From: Moniliella sp. 'wahieum' | Lineage: Eukaryota; Basidiomycota; Moniliellomycetes; Moniliellales; Moniliellaceae | Length of the DNA stretch: 64,000 nt | Direction: 5' to 3' | Assembly: GCA_003971905.1 (NCBI GenBank) | Contig: RSEE01000010.1 | Location: forward strand, 310,001-374,000 | Part shown: piece after piece, positions 1 through 10,130 of the stretch | How positions within the stretch are numbered: position 1 is the stretch's first letter | How the letters are laid out: each line of letters begins with the position of its first letter | Translations under genes and position numbers: made by a program | Notes under the pieces: generated by a model | What the model saw: only the letters and a program-made list of their open reading frames with translations | Database searches by the model: none | Told to the model about the DNA's origin: nothing

Positions 1-214
1 TTGGCCAACGTCCCTTCAGTTCCTCCTCAGGCCTAGGAGCTCCGTTGTCTTCTCTCTCCTGTTTTTCCTTGTCCCGTAGCTTAGCCTCTGGTGGCGACTC
101 GCTGTTTGATGTTCCTCTGTAGCCAGGTGTTGCTCGTTGGCTTAGTCCCCCCCCACCACCAGTGCAATTGCATCACCCTCGAGGACCATCCGGACTGCCA
201 GGTCTCATCACACT
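1..214 (-). repeat. Dispersed repeat family, copy A (cut by window edge)
   Basis: Read on the minus strand, this stretch matches the repeats at 1788-2021, 30690-30928 and 57850-58029. Shared blocks in order are GAGACCTGG, AGGGTGATGCA, TAAGCCAACCAGCAACG-like, AGAGGAACATCAAGCAGCGA, GTCGCCACC, GGAACAAGGAAAAACAGGA and the final ACTGAAGGGAC with TTGGCCAA. The copy runs off the left edge. I see no coding potential. It could be a non-autonomous transposon, a SINE or an LTR remnant; the class is unknown. Confidence 0.75.
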
Positions 215-449
215 CGCCACGTGCCAAGGACGACACGGAGTTGGTTTATAACATTTCGGGGATGCTTATACCGGCCACATGTACAACTTCCCAGTAGGGT
301 TACTACCGCAGCACCAGTAACAGTGGCGCTGTGACAAATTAATTGCGCTGAGCGGCTGAACATTGAAGCAACCCTATTTTGTCTGGGCGCGCACCGAGTC
401 GAGTTGCGTGGCTGCTGCGCTCGTCGTTTCCCCCCCAGCACTTAACAAG

Positions 450-1009
450 ATGGCGCCCAAGGCTGACCCCTCGATCCCTGTGACGGTGATCCTGCGTGCG
501 ACTGGTGGTGAGGTTGGTGCCTCCTCTGCGCTCGCCCCCAAGATCGGTCCTCTTGGTCTGGTATGTTTCCCCTAGCCCAGTGTGCGAGTGGGCAGATGAC
601 TGATACCTATGCCGCTGTCACAGTCCCCCAAGAAGATTGGTGAGGACATTGCCAAGGCCACGGGGGAGTGGAAGGGTCTCCGTGTGACTGTCAAGCTGGT
701 TGTGCAGAACCGTCAGGCTGCGGTCTCGGTTGTTCCCTCGGCCTCCTCGCTGGTCATTCGTGCGCTCAAGGAACCTCCCCGTGACCGCAAAAAGGAGAAG
801 AACATCAAGCACGGTGGTAACATTCCCTTTGACGAGATTGTTGAGATTGCGCGCACTATGCGCCTCGCTCCTTCGCAAAGGACCTCTCAGGTGTGGTGAA
901 GGAGATCCTCGGCACTGCCCAGTCGGTCGGCTGCCGCGTCGACCGCCGCCCCCCGCACGACATTATTGACGCCATCAACGAGGGCGAGATTGAGGTGCCT
1001 CAAGAATAA
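450..1009 (+). CDS. RPL12: 60S ribosomal protein L12 (uL11), with apparent frameshift
   Basis: Cytosolic large-subunit protein of the uL11 family, which binds 25S rRNA at the GTPase-associated centre beside the P-stalk. Exon 1 is 450-560 (37 codons, starting [20 protein letters not shown]). A 63-nt intron (561-623) follows, and exon 2 runs from 624 to the TAA at 1007-1009. Conserved stretches are [30 protein letters not shown] and, at the end, [18 protein letters not shown] with [17 protein letters not shown]. The frame breaks near 864, just after the codons for RTMR: one base is missing in a C/T cluster. Restoring register gives about 165 residues, the normal family length. Because the rest is intact and essential, I treat the break as a likely sequence error. 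Identity is very secure. Confidence 0.93.
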
Positions 1010-1787
1010 ATTCCACTGTGAGAGGTCACTCCCTTGGCAAGGGAACATTCTGCACGTATTGATCAGAGTGGTGCCCTTTGTTACCTCTGCCTGTGCTGAT
1101 GTTGTGCGGCACGCCGAAAATATATGGTGCATGACCATGCTTTCCCTGCTTCTCACCATTTGTAGCACAGGGTTTACACCAGGCCAGGGAGATGGAACCC
1201 CAAGCGTATCGCAGGAATCTGTCCAAGCTCCCATCTATCTCGTCACTCTGTATGGAGGCGTATTTAAAGCAATGCTGCTAACTTGGTTGAGAGCTAGGAA
1301 GGGTTTTGCTGCTTAGAATTTGCGAAGCATTACCTTTTTTATCATGGCGAGTGCGCAATGTAGTCATGGTTGTAACCAAGATCGCTAAAAAGAGGTGATC
1401 ATTATCCCGTTTATGGGCGCTAAGGAATGCCTGTTGTGGAGAAGGGGCGGGTGGGCGCGGGGGGCAACTGTCCCGTTGGTCGGCGCAACATTGAGTGCGG
1501 ATGTGGCGCACCGACACGTCTTCGCCTTGCGCTACTATCATATCATGTCCAGGTGGGAGGCCAGCCCTGGTTCATCTGTCCTTATTCCAGTGCCTAACCA
1601 AACTCCCCGCTACCACATCTGTTACAGGCTTGGCACTGTGCGGGAAGCCTTGCGATTAGATGCTACTTAGTGAGAACAAACGAGGTGGACGCTTGCGTCT
1701 TGGCTCTCTTCCCTCACGTCGTTTTATTGCCGAAGGCGTCTACCAAAACCCGCCCCTTCCTTGCTAGCTACGACTGCTTGTGGCTCT
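1010..1787. other. Spacer downstream of RPL12
   Basis: About 780 bp. It should hold the RPL12 3' UTR and terminator. The open frames here are short, lack recognisable domains and overlap on both strands. I see no RNA gene. Confidence 0.5.
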
Positions 1788-2021
1788 TGATGAGACCTGG
1801 AGTCAAGAAGGTTCGTCGAGGGTGATGCATTCGCACTGGTGGGGTGGTCTAAGCCAACCAGCAACGCATACAGAGGAACATCAAGCAGCGAGTCGCCACC
1901 AAGGCATAAGTTGCGGAACAAGGAAAAACAGGAGAGAGAGATAAGGGAACTCCCAGGCCAGGGCCTGAGGAGGAACTGAAGGGACATTGGCCAAAGCACG
2001 AGTCACCCAATGGCTCAACAG
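1788..2021 (+). repeat. Dispersed repeat family, copy B
   Basis: Direct-orientation copy of the family at 30690-30928. It starts at the TGAGACCTGGAG block and runs through AGAGGAACATCAAGCAGCGA at about 1870 and GGAACAAGGAAAAACAGGA at about 1915. It ends at the TTGGCCAAAGCACGAG and TGGCTCAACAG blocks. It is about 85-90 percent alike by eye. It differs from copy C mainly by small indels in the purine-rich centre. Confidence 0.8.
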
Positions 2022-2447
2022 CTCTACTTCCGTAAGATATTATGACCCAACTCTTAACTGGTATCATCCTGGGGCGTACAGAAACACATTGCCAACAGGA
2101 TGAACCATTCATTGCCAGAGAATTGTGCTCACCTGTGGTCATGCGAATCATGTTTCCACCCTGCTTCGAGCTGTGGCAACATGGTCATGGATGGGTCAGC
2201 ACAAGCCCTGGCTATGAGCATCGACTCTCGATAGTGTGTACTACACGATATATTGGAAGAATGAGAGTGTAGTAGCGCGTACCAAAAAAGGTCGTCGATC
2301 GTAGTATTGCGATCACTGTCAAAGCCCTGCAGTGAATATAATTGACAAAATCAGGTGAGAGTAACTCGACAAGCGGAGGGGTGAGACAGGCTAAACCACA
2401 ACAAGAGAATCAGAGAAGAAGCGAGAGTAGCTCAAAAAGGTATCTCC
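2022..2447. other. Spacer between repeat copy B and the OPT gene end
   Basis: About 430 bp, A/T-richer than the coding DNA. It is probably the 3' region of the OPT transporter gene. I see no gene or structured element. Confidence 0.45.
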
Positions 2448-5055
2448 TTAAGAAGAGGGTGGTGGGATGGGGTTAGGCAGCCACTGGCCATTGGGCGCAG
2501 GGGCAAAGCCATTTGGAGGTGGGACCTTGTTGAGCAAGGTGCCCGCGCCTTGCAGGTTCTGCGTTTCGATACGGTTGCCCCACCACAAATTATCCCCATT
2601 GAACACATTGTCAACAGCGAGCAAGCGCGTATTGGGCACCTCGAGACAGAGCGAGATAAGGAAAGACATGATCGCCGCACCAGCGTCAAAGCCGGCCGAG
2701 ATAAGGTAGTTGTAGTCGGACCAAAACTCGAAGTAGTGGCGACGGAGGAAGTACTGGAAGAACCAGCCAACGAGGAACCAGGAGGTAAAGTTGATGCCAG
2801 TTGCAGGGGGCATCATACCCGTGCAAGAGAGGAAAACGGGCCAGTTGATCAGGCGGATCCACGAATTGGGGTACTTTTTGGCCAACAACCAGGTCGGCAC
2901 GGGAAGCAGAGCACCAATGATGAACATAATGTTCAGTGCACCGTACGGCTGACCCACAGCAAACGTCCGGCCAGGCCCGATCAGACCCCAGATGACACTC
3001 GCAGAATAGAAGGTATGTTGAGAAGCGCAGACGAAATGGGCTGGACTAACCTTCTCGTTGGGATTGATGCGGCACAGGTTGTGCGTCGAGCCAAAGAGGA
3101 AGGCGGTGACGCCAACTTGGACAAGACACGCCCAGATGGTCGAAATGACCTGAGCACAGAACATGTCACGCGGGGGGACCTTCATGTAGTGGCCCAGCTT
3201 GAGATCTTGCACGAACGTGACGGCCTGAGCCATTGAGATGTAACCAAACGTTTTGAAGATCATCATGGCAACCGGGCGGCCAGGAAGGCGGTAACCAACA
3301 ATCATCTCGGCGATGACATTGAGACCTGGAGTGTTAGAAGTAACGGCTGTGATGATACCAATGGGAATGGTGTAGAGCGCGCTCATCAGGATGGCCACGA
3401 TGAGCAGCCAGATGGGCAGGTCCGTCTTGTAGCAGTAGACGGCGGGAACAGCCATGGCGAAAGAAGCCAAGAAGGTGCACAAATACCAGTAGTATGGAAC
3501 TTCTTTGTAGCGGGACATGAGGCGAGCGTGAATGTCGGGCTCCTCCGTGAGAGAGCGCTTGAATTGGCGCATAATGTCCTTGCCGTAGTACAGACCAACC
3601 TGGGACAGCGCACTGGAATAATGAAACAGTCAGTAAAACGGTTCTGGGGGTAGATAGTGGATGAGATGAACGTACCTAGTGATCACTCCAAAGCCAACGG
3701 CGTAACCAATCATGAATGTCGCCGAGAGGTACTCCTTAGAATAGGTGTTGTACTTCTCCACGTCCAGTTCGAAGCGGTCGTTGACGACATGATTGACCGC
3801 GTACTTGTTACCAAAGCGATCATAGATGCCATTACTGCTAAACGTAAAGTAACCAGTGTACCGGGCGTTGGTAGCCCACAAAATGGGCGAGACGAAGCCA
3901 ATAATGATAATGTAGCCGACGAAAGTGTTGACAATCGCAAACCAGGGTTGGTAAATGGGCGACAAAAGCGCGCTCGTAACCTGGAGCCAGTCGAGCGAGA
4001 TGAAGTTGAAGCCAATACCGCCCGAACCGCCAAAGACGATATTGACACCCTTGTTGTTGGGAGCCGCCCAGCAAGGCCAGGAGAAAACACTCAGGCCGGT
4101 GAACAGGTAAGAAGGCACAACCTCCCACAAAAACATCATACACGCTGCAACGGAAAACATCCTGAAGCGAGACCAGCCACGGAAAGAGCCGACCTTAGCT
4201 TTCTCGTGCATCGAGGTCAGGAAGGCAGTTTGGGTCAAGTTCGAGGGCCAGATCATGGAAGCGGGCCAGACCAAAACTTGACGGCTAAATCCAGCGAACG
4301 AGAACCCAATCATTTGAGTCGAGAGCGTCAGAAGGATCATGTAGCCACCGGTAAGATGCTGACGGTAGTACGCGTGCTGCGTGATGAAAATGTCAGTCGA
4401 GTAGGCCGTGCCGACACCAACAGTGGACATGATGGAGATCATGGTGTGCTCCTTGATGTTAAACGGGCCTGGGTTGACCCAGTCAGCCAACGGCCAGTTG
4501 CGAGGGTATGGGATCTTTGACATGAATACGCCGATGGGGTATGCAACAGCTGGACAGCAATGGGAGGGAAGGTAACGGTGGGCCACTGGAAAGGGGAAGA
4601 CACTAATGTTAGTATTACTGAAAGCTTCGCATGAATCCCACGCAGACGTACCTGGGGCGAGAAGTACATGTTGATGCCACTAAGCACTGTGCAAGCGATC
4701 ATACCCATGAACCAGGCGCGGAAGGTGTTGGCCCTCATGGGTGGTCGTCAACGTTGCTCACGGCAGCGCGGACTTCAGGATAGATGGAGTCGTCTTCGAT
4801 CACGTCCTCAAGGCGCAGCTCAGCCTTCTGGTCGCCCTTGTTAAGCGCGCGTTCAGCCTCGCGTAGCAGCGCTGGGTCGAGGTTGGGGTCGTTGAGGCGA
4901 CCATCGAGGATCTCGTGGCGGATGTCAGCCTCAATGCCACCGAAAGCGGCTTCGTGATCGGCAATGTACTGCGAGTTGAGGTTGTCGAGCCCCGGGACAG
5001 GCGGGGCCTCCGAGATTTCCTTGACCTCGTCCTTCTCTGGTGAGAGACTGGCCAT
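2448..5055 (-). CDS. OPT-family oligopeptide transporter
   Basis: Proton-coupled peptide (or peptide-like) importer of the fungal OPT family, expected in the plasma membrane. The ATG is at 5053-5055. Exons are 5055-4652, 4585-3676 and 3612-2448. The introns of 66 and 63 nt have GTACGT donors and CAG acceptors, the first with a CTAAC-type branch site. The protein would be about 826 residues, usual for OPT. Residues 1-110 form an acidic cytosolic head. Multiple hydrophobic segments then carry family signatures: NTFRAWFMG, WPLADWVNPGPFNIKEH, FGYISMAQA, ASVIWGLIGPGRTF and a late YFEFWSDYNYLISAGFDAG. Two one-base deletions break the frame, in CCC near 4737 and where GG became G near 4544. Restoring them rejoins conserved sequence. 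The transported substrate cannot be told from sequence. Confidence 0.9.
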
Positions 5056-5278
5056 GGCGGAGGAAAAAAGTGGGAGCTGGAGGTGGTGGTCAAGCGGGGA
5101 AATGCAGAATGACTGGCTGTAACTGCAGGTTATACATGGGGCCGCAGATGCCCTGTTGGGCAGGGGAGAGCAGATCGAGCCGGACGGATGTGGGATAGGC
5201 TGGTATGGCGGGATACGCTCTGGCAGGCACACCCCGTCAGGAAGGAGGGTCTGGGATGGCTGGTACGTACTCAGCCAT

Positions 5279-5306
5279 GATGCATGATGCATCGTACTTG
5301 ATGCAT
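5279..5306 (+). repeat. Heptad palindrome run GATGCAT
   Basis: Two abutting GATGCAT units (5279-5292) and a third at 5300-5306. The unit is G plus the palindrome ATGCAT. The run lies about 225 bp upstream of the OPT start. Confidence 0.8.
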
Positions 5307-6198
5307 GATACTGAGCAACTGAGGTACGGAGTCGGAGTGCTAACTAGTGAGTACGAGGTACTGAGTTGGGCCCTGTTGCGCCCGCTTACCCCGCGCTGCC
5401 ATCAGTAGTCCCGGTATTCAGCCGATTGGCTCGGTACGCCCAGCTCGCGTGGGTCGCATCACCCGCACGGCGTCTGTGTATGTGCACCATATGGCCGAAG
5501 GCTTCTGATTCTGGAATATCCTGTGTTGCGGCGTGGTGCATTGCTGGGCATGGCGCCGGTGTCACCAAGCGATGGTGTATCTCAACAACCACCCATCCTC
5601 ACACTGCTCTGCTGGTGCCCTCACCGCTTCCCCTGGCTGGCTGGTCTAGCCCGACGAAAATCACAGGGTCCACGTCACCGTGTCACCGTGGTCACCGTAG
5701 CGAGTCACAGGGGGTCGTCACGCTGCTGTCACGAGTGAGCGGCACGAAGGCAGTATGTGGCACTCAGAAGGGGCGCCACATGGTCTTCCACTTCGCCCCA
5801 TTTGTCCGTTTCCACCCCGTGCTCCCGCGCGCGGGGCACACCAGAGCACACCAGGGCATGGCACACCGCTGGCACATCGGGGCGAGCAGGTGCCCCAGAC
5901 CATTTTGCCGAGGCCAGCAACGGACGCTCGGCCAGGACAGTCCAGCGTAGATCCATCGTCTGCGGTGGCGCAGGTGCCGCCCTCGGCATCGCGGCTCACG
6001 CGCTCAGGCACCTCTCGTGGTTGCAGATGTTAACTTGTATGATGCAGACGGCGATTTTCATGTCGCCTATACGCTAGGCATGCAAGATCATATTCACATT
6101 GCATCCTATGGTTCCATCGCAAAAGTAAACTCAAACCCTCCACTGGAAGGTTGCTCTGGCGTGCTGTGGCGTGCTCTGGGGCCATCCTTCCCGTCTAC

Positions 6199-6240
6199 TG
6201 AGGCCCCTGAGGCCTGAGGCCGAGGCCTGAGGTCCTGAGG
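6199..6240 (+). repeat. Heptad palindrome run GAGGCCT
   Basis: Imperfect chain of units based on G plus the palindrome AGGCCT, including one perfect unit at 6209-6215 followed in register by GAGGCCG. The same motif recurs near 31015, 39000, 57780 and 57945. Confidence 0.7.
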
Positions 6241-6360
6241 GCTAGTTCTGACTTCTGACTAGTGACTAGGACTCTTGCGTTTCACGGTGCTCTCAGTGTT
6301 CGGTTGCCAAATTTCAAACTTTTTGCGGGGAGCTTCACAAGCTTCACACTCCTTAGATGT

Positions 6361-6388
6361 GACATGTGACATGCGAAGCTTGAAGCGT
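6361..6388 (+). repeat. Mixed heptad run with four units in one register
   Basis: Four abutting 7-bp units in unbroken register: GACATGT (6361-6367), GACATGC (6368-6374), GAAGCTT (6375-6381) and GAAGCGT (6382-6388). Two different palindromic hexamers share one 7-bp frame, so simple expansion of one unit does not explain the run. Confidence 0.85.
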
Positions 6389-6498
6389 GAATTATAAATG
6401 GGGTTTTAAACCAATAGCGGTGCTTGAAAAGCCCCACTCGAATTGGGCTAGTCCTGGCCTGTCTTGGCCTGTCCTGGCTGTAGTCGTGGAGTGGCAGT

Positions 6499-6519
6499 GA
6501 CATGTGACATGTGACATGT
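6499..6519 (+). repeat. Heptad palindrome run GACATGT x3
   Basis: Three perfect abutting units of G plus the palindrome ACATGT, in the OPT/MAPR divergent spacer. Confidence 0.9.
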
Positions 6520-8733
6520 TTTGTCATGTATTCCCACAGTGCTGCTAGATGTGTCCGGGAGCACTTTTGTTGTAGTAGACACATGTCTGGTGTACACACA
6601 TGCCAACACACATCTCATCTACCCAAAATGGTCCTATACCTGCCCCACCATTTTGCATGATGCATGAAGAAACTTGAAGCCTTGAAGCTGAAGCCTGGCA
6701 GCTCTCCGTCTTGGTGGATTGCATCCATTCTCTCTCTCTCCCCATAGTGTGTACCTGAGCAATGGGCAATGGGCCCGCGTGGAACCGCGTATATATATAA
6801 GCAGCGTGTTTTTGCCCCACTTTTTCAGCCATGTGTCTGGCTACTGTGGTGTGCGTATCTCTGTCTCCATACTGCAACCATATTTATTGACAGAGAGCTT
6901 AAGGCTGGGACAAAGAAACGCTTCGCCTAAACCGAGCCGTTCATCCGGCGTGTGTTGCTTAGTTGTTAGCTGTTAGCGCCAACCCCGTTTAAGGAACCAG
7001 GGAAATCGCCCACAGGAGATCGGGACCCTCCCATGCCCGTCATCCGTTCCCATACCGAGAGGTAGCGCATGTGGGTACGGATGAACGTGTTAGACACATC
7101 CAAGCGGTAAATTATCTTCATTGAGACCCTCTTAATTCCTTCCAGTACCAAGCATCTTCCCTGCTGGCTTGGTGGCATAGTATCCTCGCGTCGTCAAAAC
7201 CAAAGGGGAAAAGAGTGTTCTTCAGTGCGTCCTTTGGACTTGGCGTTCTTGTCCGCTCTCCTTGTTCCATCAGCCCAAGCAGCTCCTTCTCCTGGTGTTC
7301 CAAAGGCGTCGCAGTGATCTCTTGTCACTAGTCACTACCACCTTCCGGGTGGCAACCAGCGCCTCCTGTTTTCCCGCGGCGCGCAGCGTGTGTATAAAAG
7401 AGAGCATGATATGCATGACCTACTTGTTTAGGCTTACCACCAAGCGCAGTCCAGCGAACCAGTCTACCGTATTGGCGATACCAGCAGGACCGATGGCCGA
7501 TGCAAACCGTAACTGTGGTGGCGCACCAAGACCGGTGGAACAGTGGTTACGGTGGTTCCAAAGTGTGCAGCGACAGGAGCACCCACTCTGCGCACCCAAC
7601 CGAGGCACCCAGACGGGGCGCCACCAAGAGGAAGGGGCCAGTCCTCAATCGACACTCCGTCTCCCTCTCTCCTTCTGATCCTCTGTGCGACACACCACAG
7701 CCATGTGTTTCCCTGTTACTGACTCCCGAAAACTGTGTACCATGCCACGGTGAATATCATGGAACGTTACCCTATGTTTTGCATGCTGGAGTGAAGGTTT
7801 TTGTGGACGATGGGACGGTAGACAGCGTTGAGGATGGGAAAAGAGCGCCTGCTATGGAAAGGTGGACCAGCGGAGAAGGAAGGCCGTGGACCGTCACCAT
7901 CAGCTAGAGATGACACAGGCTGGGACGGAGCCCGAGCAGACCGGGCCGTCCCCTCGTTATTGGTGATAAAATTAGGCCTCTCCCGCTTGGATCGATGGAC
8001 CGGTGGAACGGTGGAACGGTGGCGAAGGTGCCGAAGGTGGCGACGGTGGCCCAGCACCCAAACCGGGCCGTATTAGGCTCTCGGTGGCCTCCTAATAGTA
8101 ATGCGATGACATAGCTGGATGTATTACATCTGCTGCTTTGATATGACGCCTGGGGGGGCTCGATCAGGAGTAACACCCCATAAACTGCATCCGCCAGTGG
8201 CTGTTGGCTTTTGATGGCGAAAAAGGTGTCCTCTGGCGTGGAGCCACCAGTACTCTCTGTGGGCATATATATGTCTTTTTTCGTTAGTCGGGGATTTTAT
8301 CGATTAAGATCCGCCACAGGCACACGGACCAATGTTTCAAGAGACTATCAACGTGAGTGCCCCAGGTGGAGCCTGGTGGCGCACACCTTACTACCTTGGG
8401 AAAATGCAACATGTGTGCTCCCCCTGGCTTGGCATCAGACATGTGATGTTCCTCCCAGAGCCCTTCGTACGGAGTACGAATACTCGGTGCGCAGCAGCAA
8501 CGCAAATACGCATGGCGGAAGACAGTGCGGAATTGAAGCGCCGCTTTCCGCCCAGGGCTGTGATCGCGTTATCAAACCACGTGGCTCCTGCCTAGTCGGG
8601 GCCTCGTCTCGCCACATTGCCTGACCCATTCACCACTGACGGTCCTGCCCCGAATGGGTGACAGCCATGCTTTGACGCCTGGATCGGTCGGCCGGGGTGT
8701 CTGCAGAGCGACCACCACCCTGTTTTCTCCCTC

Positions 8734-9704
8734 ATGAGTGCGTCGGATGCCACGTCGGGCGAGGCCAAGCCCGCGCCCCTGATCAGCTCCAATGCCTTTG
8801 GGCAGTTCGTCAACCCTGGGAAACCTATGACAGCCGCTGAGCTGCAGTCGATGAAGGATGAGTATGGGGTTGCGGTCGACCCGACCGATGCGTCACGAGA
8901 AGTGGCGGCCAAGAGGCCCAACCGGGTCTTCCTCAACCACCAAAGGTGGAAGCAGGAGCAGATTGAAAAAGGCTTGATTGATCCCGTCACGGGAAAATTC
9001 ATTGTCCGCCCCCCAACATGTTTGAACGGCTCATCGTCTCCACACTAAAAATGGCATTCCTGGGACTCGTGCTATCTCTGGCCGCAGGCCAGTTTATCGC
9101 GGGCGACCCGATCTGGGGATATCGCGCTCCATGGATGAGCAAAAAATATTGGTTCCCGGTACGTTGCTTGTTCACTTTTTGTCGATAGGAGGATGAACTG
9201 ACACCATGAGACGCCCGCCAACCAGGTCCACCAGCGTCCGTTCTCTGTATCGGAACTGGCGCTGTACAACGGACGGAGCGAGGAGCGCCCGATCTATTTG
9301 GCCATCAAGGGAGATGTTTTCGACGTCTCCGCCAAACGCTACATATATGGCCCTGGAGGAAGCTATTCATTCTTTGCCGGGCGGGACGCAAGTCGGGCGT
9401 ACGTGACCGGGTGCTTCAAGGAACACTTGACCCATGACGTTCGGGGCCTTACAGACGAGCAGCTGAAGGTATGTCACTACTCTGTTGAAAGGAGTTTCTA
9501 CTGCGCGTTATGCCATTTGTGATACTCTTGGAAGAGAAACAGGACACCCGCTAACAACTACTGTTGGACCAGACGTTGGATCAATGGCACTCCTTCTTTG
9601 AAAAAAACGACAAGTACGAGAAGGTCGGCTGGGTGTTCGACTTGCCCGAGATCGACCCTGATTCGCCCTTGTTGTCCAAGACGTGTATGGCGCAACCCGA
9701 ATAA
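8734..9704 (+). CDS. MAPR / cytochrome b5-like heme-binding membrane protein
   Basis: Member of the membrane-associated progesterone receptor (Dap1/PGRMC) group, whose cytochrome-b5-like fold binds heme and in several fungi supports P450 enzymes. Exons are 8734-9158, 9226-9468 and 9573-9704; the introns of 67 and 104 nt use GTACGT and GTATGT. The protein has about 266 residues. A polar head of about 95 residues is followed by a hydrophobic segment (MAFLGLVLSLAAGQFIAG), then the heme domain: FSVSELALYNG, PIYLAIKGDVFDVS and YGPGGSYSFFAGRDASRA. The tyrosines of the YxYGPGG region that serve as heme ligand in the family are present. A one-base loss in the C6 run at about 9010-9015 breaks the frame between the head and the membrane segment; seven C would restore it. 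The domain call is secure; the exact orthologue is not. Confidence 0.85.
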
Positions 9705-10130
9705 AGCTCTTTCTCTTTCACTCTGGAAGTCGGGATGGGATGATGTCAATTTGGCTCCCCGCGTTGTAACCGCCGGGATATAGACTTTCCCCATCAAGAG
9801 TACCTGGTATGATTCATTGCCTACCAGATGGTCTGATTGATCAGCTTTATCCTTCTCTCCCTTAAAATTGGTGAATGCTTCTGAGTGTATTGGGACATCC
9901 CGCGCTTCCCTGGTGAGTCGGACACGCTTCGAGCCGTTTTCGTCAACAGACGGGCCATATTAGCGCATTGCTATAGCGCCCCTTCACAATATACACCGTC
10001 GTCGTACCATCCGCAATCAATGTTTGACGACCCAGAAAATAGCGCGGATGACAATGATGTTCCAGATGAGAAATGCAGTTGAAGGTGCAAGGTACAAGTC
10101 CAAAACAAGGGCAGAGGGCACTGGGATGAA
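9705..10130. other. Convergent spacer between MAPR and C1-THF synthase
   Basis: About 430 bp between two gene 3' ends. It presumably holds both 3' UTRs. I see no gene or repeat. Confidence 0.5.

Larger units (their letters stand above)
5056..8733. other. 3.7 kb divergent spacer rich in heptad palindromes
   Basis: Shared upstream region of the OPT gene (minus) and the MAPR gene (plus). Open frames up to 194 codons are low-complexity or overlap on both strands, with no recognisable domain. It holds heptad palindrome runs (5279-5306, 6199-6240, 6361-6388, 6499-6519) and TATA-like stretches near 6789, 7393 and 8264. It also has a GGTGGAACGGTGGCGAAGG-like imperfect repeat at about 8000-8055. I support no gene here. 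Confidence 0.5.

Noticed and set aside
5366-5950. 194-codon plus-strand open frame between OPT and MAPR
   Set aside because: Low-complexity His/Pro-rich translation, overlapped by frames on the other strand, and no recognisable domain. Likely chance in GC-rich spacer.
6789-6840. TATATATATA followed by an ATG as a promoter with a gene
   Set aside because: The ATG at 6831 opens only about 19 codons before a stop; no conserved product.
8734-9048. MAPR head as a separate 104-residue protein
   Set aside because: It ends at a C6 run; one more C joins it directly to the membrane segment and heme domain.
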